DNA of 64,000 nucleotides from Clostridiaceae bacterium. GTDB taxonomy: Bacteria; Bacillota; Clostridia; Peptostreptococcales; T1SED10-28. Of this stretch, positions 26,615-35,667 are shown in pieces (the first letter of the stretch is position 1; each line of letters begins with the position of its first letter). The stretch covers positions 1 to 64,000 of the forward strand of contig PWEO01000163.1 of the NCBI GenBank assembly GCA_003553525.1, written 5' to 3'. Under the pieces are notes generated by a model. The model worked only from the letters and a program-made list of their open reading frames with translations, was not told the DNA's origin and ran no database searches. The translations under genes were made by a program, and so were the position numbers.

Positions 26615-27616
26615 ATGAGTTTAACAATTGGTATTGTTGGAGGCACAGGAAATGTAGGGCGAAAAATCCTACAGGTTTTAACGGAACAAGCGGTGGATAT
26701 CCGATCCCTTCGTTTATTTGCATCGCAAAAATCCCAGGGAGAGAAAATTCCCTTTCAAGACCAGGAAATCACCGTGGAACTGTTAACAGAAGAGGCCATG
26801 AAAGAGTCTTTTGATTATTTATTCTTTTCCGCCGGAGGAGAAGTGTCCAAACGTTTCGCTCCTATTGCAGAAAAGGCGGGGAATACGGTGATTGACAACT
26901 CCTCCCAGTGGCGAATGACCGAGAGGATTCCCTTGGTGGTCCCGGAAATCAATGGAGATCTTTTAAAAGGATATCAAGGAATTGTGGCAAATCCCAACTG
27001 TTCTACCATACAGATGGTAGCGGCCCTCAGTCCCTTAGACAAGGTCTACGGCATAAAGAAAATTAATGTTTCAACTTACCAGGCAGTTTCGGGAAGTGGT
27101 ATGGCTGGGATTCAGGAACTGCAGGAACAAACAGGGGATCCTAAGCGGGAGCCCAGAACTTATCCAAAGACCATTGCAGGAAACTGCATTCCTCACATCG
27201 ATGTATTCTATGATAATGGCTATACCAAAGAGGAGTTGAAAATGGTATATGAAACTCAGAAAATTCTAAATAAACCGGAACTTCCGGTGCAGGTAACAAC
27301 GGTACGGGTTCCGGTGATAAACGGGCATAGCGAGGCGATTTACGCTGAATTTGAAAAAGCACCGGATCTACAGGAAGTACGGGATATATTTCAGAAAACC
27401 GAGGGACTGGAATTGATGGATAAGCCCCAGGATTTAGTGTATCCCACTGTATTTGATGCTCATGATCGGGATGAAGTCTTTATCGGAAGAATCCGTAAAG
27501 ATCTGTTTGATCCTAAGGGTCTAGCCCTTTGGGTGGTGGCGGATAATCTTCGAAAAGGAGCCGCTACCAACGCTGTTGGAATTTTAAGCCATATGGAGAA
27601 GCTAAAGGGGGTATAG
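26615..27616 (+). CDS. asd: Aspartate-semialdehyde dehydrogenase
   Basis: Reduces aspartyl phosphate to aspartate semialdehyde with NADPH, the branch point to lysine, threonine and methionine. The 333-residue protein has 'IGIVGGTGNVGRKIL' at the N terminus, the catalytic Cys in 'VANPNCSTIQMV' (near 127) and His in 'VPVINGHSEAIY' (near 236). AAGGAGG picks the ATG at 26615 over an in-frame ATG 45 bases earlier. First gene of the riboswitch-controlled operon. Confidence 0.95.
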   Translation: MSLTIGIVGGTGNVGRKILQVLTEQAVDIRSLRLFASQKSQGEKIPFQDQEITVELLTEEAMKESFDYLFFSAGGEVSKRFAPIAEKAGNTVIDNSSQWRMTERIPLVVPEINGDLLKGYQGIVANPNCSTIQMVAALSPLDKVYGIKKINVSTYQAVSGSGMAGIQELQEQTGDPKREPRTYPKTIAGNCIPHIDVFYDNGYTKEELKMVYETQKILNKPELPVQVTTVRVPVINGHSEAIYAEFEKAPDLQEVRDIFQKTEGLELMDKPQDLVYPTVFDAHDRDEVFIGRIRKDLFDPKGLALWVVADNLRKGAATNAVGILSHMEKLKGV

Positions 27617-27731
27617 AAAATTTCCAGTAATGGAGAATCGAACAGGGTAATATATTCGGATAGCATTACAAAATTGCTATGAATAAAAGACAAACTATAA
27701 GAGACCATACAAAATAAGGAGGCTATAAATT

Positions 27732-28634
27732 ATGTTTACAGGATCAGCCGTGGCGATTGTAACCCCATTTAAAGACGGAGAGGTGGATATGGAAAGTTTC
27801 GAAAAATTGTTGGATTTTCAATTGCAATCTAAAACCCAGGGGATTGTGGTACTTGGAACCACCGGAGAAGCCAGCACCTTGTCAGGACAGGAGCGGGAAG
27901 CGATCATTCGAAAAGCTGTGGAAAAAGTCCAGGGAAAAGTTCCGGTAATTGTAGGAGCCGGTTCCAATGATTATGAAAAAGCAGTAAGTTACAGCAAGCA
28001 GGCCAAAGAGCTTGGGGCTGATGGACTGTTACTGGTAACCCCCTATTACAACAAAGCCACCCAGGAAGGGCTTAAGGCTTATTACGGGGGGATTGCAAAT
28101 CAAGTGGATTTGCCGATTATACTCTATAACGTACCTTCCAGAACCAACGTCAACATTGAACCGGAAACCGTGGAAGACTTAAGCAAAATTCCTAATATTA
28201 TAGGGATCAAAGAAGCCGGGGGTGACATGGCCCAGGTTTTGGAAATCAAAAGGCGAGTTTCTCAAGATTTTAAAATCTATTCGGGAAACGATGACCAAAT
28301 TTTACCGATTTTCGCTTCCGGAGGCCATGGTGTGATTTCTGTGGTGGCAAATATTATTCCAAATCCAGTACAGGAACTCTGCAAAGCAGTGGGAAATCAA
28401 GATTTAAAAACTGCGATAAAAATACAAACAGAAATGCTACCCTTGGTTCAACAGGTATTCGCTGAGGTTAATCCGATACCGATTAAAGCTGCAATCTCCC
28501 TACTTGGTATGGGAAAAAATGAACTTCGTCTACCCTTAACCCCTATGAGTGAAGGTGCGAAGGAAAATCTGATTCGAGAGATGAAAAACTACGGGTTAGT
28601 TTTAGAAGAAGACGGGACTAAAGGAAAGGTGTGA
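27732..28634 (+). CDS. dapA: 4-hydroxy-tetrahydrodipicolinate synthase
   Basis: Condenses pyruvate with aspartate semialdehyde, the first committed lysine step. The 300 residues include 'GTTGEASTLSGQER' (about 42-55), the catalytic Tyr in 'LLLVTPYYNKATQEGL' and the Schiff-base Lys in 'IIGIKEAGGDMAQV' (near 160). AAGGAGG precedes the ATG. The 115-bp gap after asd has no terminator. It overlaps the preceding bases of dapB's ribosome site. Confidence 0.95.
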   Translation: MFTGSAVAIVTPFKDGEVDMESFEKLLDFQLQSKTQGIVVLGTTGEASTLSGQEREAIIRKAVEKVQGKVPVIVGAGSNDYEKAVSYSKQAKELGADGLLLVTPYYNKATQEGLKAYYGGIANQVDLPIILYNVPSRTNVNIEPETVEDLSKIPNIIGIKEAGGDMAQVLEIKRRVSQDFKIYSGNDDQILPIFASGGHGVISVVANIIPNPVQELCKAVGNQDLKTAIKIQTEMLPLVQQVFAEVNPIPIKAAISLLGMGKNELRLPLTPMSEGAKENLIREMKNYGLVLEEDGTKGKV

Positions 28635-28639
28635 AGCCG

Positions 28640-29368
28640 ATGAAATTACTGATTTGGGGTATTAGCGGAACCATGGGAAAAAACATCGAGGCCCTGGCTG
28701 AAAAAGAAAATTTTTGGACAGAAATTCAAGGAGTGGATTCGAAAACCAATGTTGTTGAGTTGAATAAAGGCGTGGATGTGATCATTGACTTTTCCCACCC
28801 TTCAAGCTTGGAAAAGCTTTTAAACTTTGCACTGAAAGCCGGTGCTCCTGTGGTTATCGCCACCACGGGGTTCAGTGAAAATCAGCAACAGGATATTGAT
28901 CGGGCTTCGAAAAAAATTCCGGTGCTCCAGGCCTCGAACACTTCCATTGGAATGAATTTGCTGTTTTCCTTGGTAAAACAAAGCGCCAAGGCCTTGGGAA
29001 GCAACGTGGATATTGAAATTGTAGAGTCCCATCACCGAAGAAAAAAAGACGCCCCCTCGGGCAGTGCCAAATCCCTGGTTGATTCCGTAGAGTCAGGACT
29101 TCAGGAAAAGCGTAAGATTGTTTACGGCCGGGAAGGGGAGAGCCCCCGGGAGACGGGAGAAATCGGGGTCCACGCCATCAGAGGCGGAGACATTAAAGGG
29201 GTGCACCACGTACACTTTATCGATGATATGGAGCAGATTACCCTATCCCATGAAGCCATGGACCGAAAGGTTTTTGCCAGCGGGGCCTTAAAGGCTGGAA
29301 AATTTTTGATAAACCAATCTCCGGGATGTTATACGATGGAAGATGTACTCAATACAAAAGAAGGATAG
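28640..29368 (+). CDS. dapB: 4-hydroxy-tetrahydrodipicolinate reductase
   Basis: NAD(P)H-dependent reductase making tetrahydrodipicolinate. The 242-residue product has 'IWGISGTMGKNIEAL' for the dinucleotide, 'VIDFSHPSS', and the active-site 'ESHHRRKKDAPSGSA' (about 130-144). It is a short member of the family. AGGAAAGGTG favours the ATG at 28640 over the GTG at 28631, which would overlap dapA. Confidence 0.94.
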   Translation: MKLLIWGISGTMGKNIEALAEKENFWTEIQGVDSKTNVVELNKGVDVIIDFSHPSSLEKLLNFALKAGAPVVIATTGFSENQQQDIDRASKKIPVLQASNTSIGMNLLFSLVKQSAKALGSNVDIEIVESHHRRKKDAPSGSAKSLVDSVESGLQEKRKIVYGREGESPRETGEIGVHAIRGGDIKGVHHVHFIDDMEQITLSHEAMDRKVFASGALKAGKFLINQSPGCYTMEDVLNTKEG

Positions 29369-29469
29369 GGACTGTCAAGAAAACTTTAAAACAAAAAAAT
29401 CTTAAGAAAAGTAATAGACTATAAAAAATCCGGAAACATAATAAAAAACCGAAAAAAGGAGACTATATA

Positions 29470-30192
29470 ATGGAACCAATGAATGCACAGGAAATAATTG
29501 ACTATATTGCTAATAGCGAGAAAAAAACTCCGGTAAAGGTAACCCTTGCCGGGGATATGGAAAATATATCGACGGAAAGCTACGACATAGAAGCCTACTT
29601 CGAAAAAAACTCCGGGGTGCTGTTCGGAGACTGGAAAGAGGTGCAAATTTTCTTAGAGAAGGAAAAGTCCCGGATAGATAGACACCGGGTGGAAAGTGAC
29701 CGATGCTTTTCCGGGGTGCCTCTATTGGATTATCCCTCTCAGAAAGCAAGAATTGAACCGGGAGCCGTTATTCGGGAGAAAGTGGACATTGGAGAAAATG
29801 CAGTGATTATGATGGGGGCCATGATCAATATCGGAGCGGTAATCGGAAAGCGAACCATGGTGGATATGAATGTGGTGATCGGTGGTCGGGGTACCATCGG
29901 AGCCGATTGTCATATTGGAGCGGGAGCGGTGATCGCTGGGGTCATTGAACCTCCATCAGCGGATCCCGTGGTGATTGAAGATGGTGTGGTTATAGGAGCG
30001 AACGCCGTCATCCTGGAAGGCGTTCGCGTAGGAAGAGGATCTGTGGTTGCGGCAGGGGCCGTGGTTACGAAAGATGTAGCACCGAATACCGTTGTGGCAG
30101 GTATGCCGGCGAAGGCCATTAAAACCTTGGATGATCAAACAAGGGGAAAAACGGAAATCGTAGCCGCCCTTAGATCCTTGTCCGAGGAGTAA
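29470..30192 (+). CDS. dapH: Tetrahydrodipicolinate N-acetyltransferase
   Basis: Acetyl-CoA-dependent enzyme of the acetylated diaminopimelate branch. The 240 residues comprise an N-terminal alpha/beta part and a left-handed beta helix (about 90-215) made of hexapeptide repeats such as '[20 protein letters not shown]'. The N-terminal part and length match DapH of Bacillus and not the succinyl-dependent DapD. AAGGAG precedes the ATG; lysC follows after five bases. Confidence 0.93.
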   Translation: MEPMNAQEIIDYIANSEKKTPVKVTLAGDMENISTESYDIEAYFEKNSGVLFGDWKEVQIFLEKEKSRIDRHRVESDRCFSGVPLLDYPSQKARIEPGAVIREKVDIGENAVIMMGAMINIGAVIGKRTMVDMNVVIGGRGTIGADCHIGAGAVIAGVIEPPSADPVVIEDGVVIGANAVILEGVRVGRGSVVAAGAVVTKDVAPNTVVAGMPAKAIKTLDDQTRGKTEIVAALRSLSEE

Positions 30193-30197
30193 TTCCG

Positions 30198-31430
30198 ATG
30201 AATGTACTGGTTCAAAAATATGGGGGTACCTCCGTGGGAAGTCTGGAGAAAATCAAGGCCATCGGAGATAAAATCAAAAAGAAAACCGAAGAGGGATACA
30301 AAATTCTGGTGGTACTTTCCGCTATGGGATCGGCTACCAGTGATCTGATCAGTTTGGCCCGGGGGATTTCTGAAAAACCTTCGCCAAGAGAAATGGATAT
30401 GTTGTTGGCTACGGGAGAACAAACTTCTATTTCCTTACTGACAATGGCTTTAATAGACCGAGGATGTAGGGCAATATCTTACACCGGATATCAATTGGGA
30501 ATTGAAACCACAGCTCTTCATCAAAATGCAAAAATAAAAAAGATTGATCAACAAAAAATTCTAACAGCCTTCGAAGACCATGAGGTTATCGTGGTGGCAG
30601 GATTTCAGGGAATCAATGAGCAGCGGGATTATACCACATTGGGCAGAGGGGGTTCTGACACTTCCGCAGTGGCCCTTGCTTGTATTCTTCAGGCAAGATG
30701 CGAAATTTATACCGATGTGGAAGGGATTTTCACCGGAGATCCCAGAAAACTGCCCGGGGCAAGAAAAATAAATCGAATAGGCTATCAGGAAATGATGGAA
30801 ATGTCCAGTTTGGGTGCGGGGGTCATTCATCCCAGGGCCGTGGAATTAGCGGGGAAATATGGTATCCCGGTTTATGTGGCCTCCACCTTTTCTGATTGTC
30901 CCGGCACCATGATCGAAGATAAGGAGGAAAAAATGGAAGAAGCAGTCATAACCGGTATCACTTCAAGTCTGGATGATGTTCAAATCACCATTCATCAGCT
31001 GGATCCTACAACGGATCATCTATACAATCTTTTTTCCCATTTGGGACGTGAAGACATCAATGTGGATATGATCTCTCAGATGGCGGTCAAAGGAGATTTA
31101 ATGAATGTCAGTTTTACTCTTCCTAAAGTAGATAAAGACAAAGGGCGAAAGCTCATTGAACAGTGGGAGGGGATAAGTCCTCACACCAAAATAGATTTTA
31201 ATGAAGATATCGCAAAAATCTCTGTGGTGGGACTGGGAATGCGCAGTCATTCCGGCGTAGCCGCCAAGGTTTTTCAGACCATGGCGGAAAATTATATTCC
31301 GATAAAAATGGTCACCACCTCGGAAATCAGTATCAGCTGGGTAGTGGATGCCCGGTATGAAAAAGAGGCGATCCGACGAATCGGAGAAGCCTTTAGTCTG
31401 GAGGAAGACAATGGAGAACTGGATCGATAG
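30198..31430 (+). CDS. lysC: Aspartate kinase, monofunctional, two ACT domains
   Basis: Phosphorylates aspartate to start the pathway. The 410-residue protein begins 'VQKYGGTSVGSLEKI'; the kinase domain runs to about 245 with 'TLGRGGSDTSAVALA' and 'FTGDPR', then two ACT domains (about 265-325 and 340-405) for amino-acid feedback. Placement under a lysine riboswitch suggests this is the lysine-responsive isozyme. GAGGAGT lies upstream; the C-terminal end overlaps patA by 20 bases. Confidence 0.94.
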   Translation: MNVLVQKYGGTSVGSLEKIKAIGDKIKKKTEEGYKILVVLSAMGSATSDLISLARGISEKPSPREMDMLLATGEQTSISLLTMALIDRGCRAISYTGYQLGIETTALHQNAKIKKIDQQKILTAFEDHEVIVVAGFQGINEQRDYTTLGRGGSDTSAVALACILQARCEIYTDVEGIFTGDPRKLPGARKINRIGYQEMMEMSSLGAGVIHPRAVELAGKYGIPVYVASTFSDCPGTMIEDKEEKMEEAVITGITSSLDDVQITIHQLDPTTDHLYNLFSHLGREDINVDMISQMAVKGDLMNVSFTLPKVDKDKGRKLIEQWEGISPHTKIDFNEDIAKISVVGLGMRSHSGVAAKVFQTMAENYIPIKMVTTSEISISWVVDARYEKEAIRRIGEAFSLEEDNGELDR

Positions 31431-32598
31431 AGAAGAAAATACCTTGTTGAACACCTACAACCGAATGCCCCTTGTTGTCAGTTACGGAAAGGGCTGCTAC
31501 TTGTATGATGATTCGGGGAAGAAGTATTTGGATATGTTCTCGGGACTTGCAGTCAATGCTCTCGGACATTGTCATCCGGAACTGGTACGGGAAGGAAAAA
31601 AACAGTTGGAGAAATACCTGCATATTTCTAATTTTTTTTACTGTAAACAGGCCATCGCCCTGGGAGAAGATCTGATTTCCAGAAGCTTTCCCGGAAAAGT
31701 TTTCTTTACCAACTCCGGTACGGAAGGGGTGGAAGCAGCGATTAAATATCTGTATAAAATCGGGGAGCAAAAGGGAAGGCAGGGCATCGTTTCCCTAAGC
31801 GGAAGTTTCCACGGAAGGACTTTAGGGGCTCTCGGCCTTACTAAAATTCCTTCCGTATCCCGTGATTTTCCCGTTATCGATTACCCGGTGCACGAAATAT
31901 CAAGAGAGGCGTTAAAGGAACTAGAGACGTTGTTTGAAAATGAGCGACCTGTAGGGATTATTCTAGAGCCGGTCAGTGGAAGCGGCGGCATAGAGGGAGT
32001 TTCCCGGGAAGAGATGACAGGAATTTCTGATCTTTGTAAAAAGTACGACGTAGTGCTTTGCATTGATGAGATCCAAACCGGTATCGGGAGGACCGGGAAG
32101 TTTTTTTCCTACCAGCACTACGATGTGGTCCCGGATATAGTAATCTTTGCCAAGGGTGCAGGGGGAGGTAATCCCTTAGGGGGAATGCTGGTCCATAAAG
32201 ATATGGACGGTTATTTTTTACCGGGAGATCACGGCACTACCTTTGGCCCTGGACCCTTAAGCTCGGCCTTAGGAATAAAAGTCTTGGAAATTATTGATGA
32301 AAAGTTCCTAAAGAGTGTAGAGAAAAAAGGAAGATTATTACAGGAGGGGATTGAAAAATTAAAAGAGAAGTTCCCCGAAAGTCTTGGAGAGACTCGCGGG
32401 AAGGGTCTGATGATAGGAGTGGATCTTAAGATACATCCAGCAAAAATCAAGGAATGTTTTTTCGAAAAACAGGTATTAGTCAACATCACTGCAATAAATG
32501 TGTTGAGACTCCTGCCTCCTTTGATCATCAGTGAGCAGGAAATAAAGGAGTTTTTAAAGGCATTTGAGCATTCATTGATAAAGATGATACCGGAATAA
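31411..32598 (+). CDS. patA: Class III aminotransferase, probable N-acetyl-LL-diaminopimelate aminotransferase
   Basis: PLP aminotransferase of the acetylornithine/ornithine family, 395 residues. 'TNSGTEGVEAAIKYL' and 'FHGRTLGALGLT' bind PLP phosphate, 'CIDEIQTGIGRTG' holds the Asp, and 'IFAKGAGGGNPLGG' the PLP Lys (near 252). The family also includes ArgD; its place directly after lysC in a lysine operon with dapH argues for the acetyl-diaminopimelate step. GGAGGA precedes the ATG at 31411. The deacetylase, dapF and lysA are not in the window. Confidence 0.83.
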   Translation: MENWIDREENTLLNTYNRMPLVVSYGKGCYLYDDSGKKYLDMFSGLAVNALGHCHPELVREGKKQLEKYLHISNFFYCKQAIALGEDLISRSFPGKVFFTNSGTEGVEAAIKYLYKIGEQKGRQGIVSLSGSFHGRTLGALGLTKIPSVSRDFPVIDYPVHEISREALKELETLFENERPVGIILEPVSGSGGIEGVSREEMTGISDLCKKYDVVLCIDEIQTGIGRTGKFFSYQHYDVVPDIVIFAKGAGGGNPLGGMLVHKDMDGYFLPGDHGTTFGPGPLSSALGIKVLEIIDEKFLKSVEKKGRLLQEGIEKLKEKFPESLGETRGKGLMIGVDLKIHPAKIKECFFEKQVLVNITAINVLRLLPPLIISEQEIKEFLKAFEHSLIKMIPE

Positions 32599-32683
32599 GA
32601 CTCCTAATGAATGGGGTATATAAAACAGCTATTCAAAAATAGCGATTGTTAACAACAGGCAGATAAAAAGCTGAAAAATCATA

Positions 32684-32717
32684 AAAAAAGGTTGCCCTGT
32701 ATTGGGCAACTTTTTTT
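32684..32717. terminator. Bidirectional terminator between patA and the nqrF-like gene
   Basis: GTTGCCC and GGGCAAC form the stem, flanked by an A run on one side and seven T residues on the other, so it works for both convergent operons. Confidence 0.9.
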
Positions 32718-32743
32718 ACATGTAATCAACTTCTCATAGACCA

Positions 32744-33853
32744 TTAATCAAACTTATCATAAAAGACTTTGTCTTCTTTTAATCCTTTTTCCACCAGGGC
32801 TTTTTCGGTAGAGTCGATCATCGGAGCGCTTCCACAGAGATAGGCTTCACATTCTCTTTCCGCCTTATCCTCCAAATACTTCTCCACAAGGTCCGTAACT
32901 CTTCCAGTTTCACCGTCCCAGTCATCATCTTCTCCCACTCGGGAAAGGACGGGGATGAATTTATAATCGTACATTTCTTCTTCCAGTTTTTTCATTTCCT
33001 CCACCATAAACAAATCTTCAGGCTTACGGGCGCCGAAGTAGTATCGAACCCGTCGCTCTATGTTGTTTTCATTCATATAATGCAGGATGCTTCGAAGAGG
33101 GGCCATTCCCGTACCGATGGCTACCATATACATATCGCTGTCGGAGTCTTCGTTTAAGTAAAAGTCTCCGAAAGGACCATTGAAGATGACTTCATCCCCT
33201 TCAGATAAGTGTTCATGAACATAGGTGGTAACCAGCCCTTCTTCTACTAAACCGATAATCAGATCAATTTGATCTTTTTGGCTGGGGGAGGAGGCCACAG
33301 AGTAGGCTCGGAAAACCTCTTCCGCATTACCTGGGTAGGGGGGGGCTAAGAGTTGTACATATTGTCCCGGTTTAAATTCGATCTCCTGTCCGTCAGTAAT
33401 TTTGATTCGAAGATGCTTGATTTTATCGGTTAGATCCTTAGAAAATTCAACCTTACCCTGGAACTGTTTAACGTTAAACAGCTCTTCGGGAATTTCAATT
33501 TTTAAATCCTCTTTTACTTTCACCTGACAGGTAAGACGTACATCGTTCTCTTTATCCTCGTCCGTAAGATAAGAGAGCTCGGTGGCTAAGATCGGACCGC
33601 CGCCTTCGGTGACTTTTGCTTTACAGTAACCGCAGCTTCCCTTTCCTCCACAAGCCGAGGGAATGAAAATTTTATTATCCACCAGGGCCCCTAAAATACT
33701 TTTGCCCCCTTCTACAATAAATTCCTTGTCATTGTTAATGACAATTTTCTTCTCTCCGTAGTCGGCGATAAAAGCATTGGCAAAGGTGATCAATATGGCT
33801 AAAATTGTGGTGATTCCAGTGATAATCAATATTGTGGTAAAAATAGTCGTCAT
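32744..33853 (-). CDS. NqrF-like NADH dehydrogenase subunit (2Fe-2S, FAD)
   Basis: Electron-input flavoprotein of a sodium-pumping NADH dehydrogenase. The 369 residues hold an N-terminal membrane helix, a plant-type ferredoxin domain with 'CGGKGSCGYC' plus a later Cys in 'RLTCQVKV' (CX5CX2C...C, as in NqrF), an FAD domain with 'RAYSVASSP', and an NADH domain with 'AIGTGMAPLRSIL'. GGAGG selects the ATG at 33853. It is the last gene of the operon and overlaps no Nqr A gene; this takes the place that RnfB has in Rnf operons. Confidence 0.87.
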   Translation of the reverse strand: MTTIFTTILIITGITTILAILITFANAFIADYGEKKIVINNDKEFIVEGGKSILGALVDNKIFIPSACGGKGSCGYCKAKVTEGGGPILATELSYLTDEDKENDVRLTCQVKVKEDLKIEIPEELFNVKQFQGKVEFSKDLTDKIKHLRIKITDGQEIEFKPGQYVQLLAPPYPGNAEEVFRAYSVASSPSQKDQIDLIIGLVEEGLVTTYVHEHLSEGDEVIFNGPFGDFYLNEDSDSDMYMVAIGTGMAPLRSILHYMNENNIERRVRYYFGARKPEDLFMVEEMKKLEEEMYDYKFIPVLSRVGEDDDWDGETGRVTDLVEKYLEDKAERECEAYLCGSAPMIDSTEKALVEKGLKEDKVFYDKFD

Positions 33854-33866
33854 TTGGTCACCTCCG

Positions 33867-34454
33867 TTATTGTATTGTGACGACACCGGAAAGGCCGATA
33901 AAGGCTAAGGCCATCAGTCCCGTTATAATTAAGGTTACACCGGCTCCTTGTAATCCTTTAGGAATCGGGGCATTTTTGATCTTTTGACGAATAGCGGCTA
34001 AGGCCACAATAGCTAAGGTCCAGCCAAGACCGGAACCGATACCGAAGGCTAAGGATTGCAACAGGGTATACTCACGAATAACCATGAATAAAGAAACCCC
34101 GAGGATTGCACAGTTTACTGTGATCAATGGAAGGAAGATCCCAAGTGAGTAATACAATGTGGGAACATACCGCTCGATGATCATTTCCACCAACTGTACA
34201 AAAGCCGCTATGGTGATGATAAATACGATGAACCTTAGGTATTCCAGCCCAAAGGGCTCTAACAAATAAGTATAGATTAAATAATTGATAATAGAGGTCC
34301 CGGTTAATACAAAAGTTACCGCCTGGCCGAGACCCAGCGAGGTTTTAATCTCCTTGGATACCGCAATAAAAGAGCACATTCCCAGGAAGTTAGCTAAAAT
34401 CATATTGTTGGTAAATATTGATGCAATCAGAATCGTCATAGGATTAATATCCAT
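33867..34454 (-). CDS. rnfA: RnfA/NqrE-type membrane subunit
   Basis: 195-residue, six-helix subunit of the ion-translocating core. It contains 'NNMILANFLGMCSFIAVSKE' near residues 16-35 and 'NCAILGVSLFM' near 113, the paired Cys regions that hold the intramembrane iron-sulfur centre with the partner subunit. Start overlaps the preceding rnfE stop, so translation is coupled. Sequence alone does not separate RnfA from NqrE cleanly. Confidence 0.9.
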   Translation of the reverse strand: MDINPMTILIASIFTNNMILANFLGMCSFIAVSKEIKTSLGLGQAVTFVLTGTSIINYLIYTYLLEPFGLEYLRFIVFIITIAAFVQLVEMIIERYVPTLYYSLGIFLPLITVNCAILGVSLFMVIREYTLLQSLAFGIGSGLGWTLAIVALAAIRQKIKNAPIPKGLQGAGVTLIITGLMALAFIGLSGVVTIQ

Positions 34455-35074
34455 TATTGAGCACCTCCCACTTTTTCATCCTTAGCCGGAATATAGGTAT
34501 TGGCAAGCCATAGTATAATTCCGAGCATGAAGAAAGCTCCCGGAGGCATGATCATGAAGATCCAATTGGTCCACCAGTCCCCTACCACAGCGATTCCGAA
34601 AAAGGTTCCGAAACCCAGAAATTCCCGAAAAAGAGCAATGGACATTAAGACAAGCATATATCCGATACCCGAGGCAATCCCGTCCAAGAAAGAAGGCAGA
34701 GGCTTGTTCTTTTGGGCATAGGCCTCACAGCGGCCCATAATAATACAGTTGGTAATGATCAACCCTACATAAGGTCCCAGGGCGGAACTCATGGCGGGAA
34801 AATAGGCTTTTAACACAATATCTACAATAATAACATAAGCGGAAATAATCAGGGTTTGTACCATCATTCTAAGATGCCCCGGAGTATAGTTTCTAAGCAG
34901 GGATACGGTCAAACTCGAAAATGAAGTTACAAAGATTAACCCGAGACTCATGGCGAAGGAGTTGATTAATAGATTGGTTACCGCAAGGGCGGAACAAATG
35001 CCCAGGATTTGACGGTAAACCGGGTTATCCTGAAACACTCCGTCTTTAAAAATATTTTTAACGCCTTTAATCAT
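34454..35074 (-). CDS. rnfE: RnfE/NqrD-type membrane subunit
   Basis: 206-residue, six-helix partner of the RnfA-type subunit. It has 'QILGICSALAVTNLLINS' near 23-40 and 'LIITNCIIMGRCEAYA' near 104-119, with the conserved Cys residues of this family in the same inverted-topology positions. AGGAGGAG precedes the ATG, and the end overlaps the rnfA-like start and the start overlaps the rnfG-like end by four bases. Confidence 0.9.
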   Translation of the reverse strand: MIKGVKNIFKDGVFQDNPVYRQILGICSALAVTNLLINSFAMSLGLIFVTSFSSLTVSLLRNYTPGHLRMMVQTLIISAYVIIVDIVLKAYFPAMSSALGPYVGLIITNCIIMGRCEAYAQKNKPLPSFLDGIASGIGYMLVLMSIALFREFLGFGTFFGIAVVGDWWTNWIFMIMPPGAFFMLGIILWLANTYIPAKDEKVGGAQ

Positions 35075-35667
35075 TGTAACTCCTCCTTTACTTCATTGAA
35101 GAATTCATAAAGATGATTATTTATAATATTTCTTACAGCGTTGGAAGTACCGGTGGCTCCGGAGATGGCATCAATCTCTCCTTCATAATCGACGAAGTTA
35201 TCCCCTTCCACATCGGAGATATCAAGTTCCCGAAATTGATCCTTAAATTCATCTTCTTCAATTCGACCTCCAAGGCCGGGAGTTTCATTATGGGACAGAA
35301 ATTCCACACCGAGGAGATATTCAAAGTCCCGATGAATGCCGATGATTCCCCGAAGTTCTCCCCAAACAGCGCTGTCCACCATGGGATACACATAACCTAA
35401 CAAATCGCCGTTAATATGAACTTCAAATAAGTCATGTCCACCGGCGGTGATTTCCGTAAAAGTTTCTTCGTAAAGTTGATTTACTTCTTCCGCAGTAAGA
35501 TTTTCATAATCCAAATCCACTACGTTTAAAAAAGAACGCTGCTCTGCAGCCTGCTCGTTCAGCTCGACCTGTTCTGCGGTTATTTCGTTAATAGTTGCCA
35601 GAACCCCGGTGAAAATTACAGTAATGGCGATCATGAATAAAATAGGTTTCAGTCTCATCTTTTTCAT
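35071..35667 (-). CDS. rnfG: RnfG/NqrC-type FMN-binding subunit
   Basis: 198-residue protein with one N-terminal membrane helix and an extracytoplasmic FMN-binding domain. 'DAISGATGTSNAVRN' near residue 168 contains the S(T)GAT motif whose Thr carries covalent FMN. The N-terminal helix 'PILFMIAITVIFTGVLATIN' is followed by an acidic region. AAAGGAGGGG precedes the ATG, and it overlaps the rnfD-like stop by four bases. Confidence 0.9.
   Translation of the reverse strand: MKKMRLKPILFMIAITVIFTGVLATINEITAEQVELNEQAAEQRSFLNVVDLDYENLTAEEVNQLYEETFTEITAGGHDLFEVHINGDLLGYVYPMVDSAVWGELRGIIGIHRDFEYLLGVEFLSHNETPGLGGRIEEDEFKDQFRELDISDVEGDNFVDYEGEIDAISGATGTSNAVRNIINNHLYEFFNEVKEELQ

Noticed and set aside
28631-28639. 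GTG start for dapB
   Set aside because: It would overlap the dapA stop, and the ATG at 28640 has better spacing from AGGAAAGGTG.
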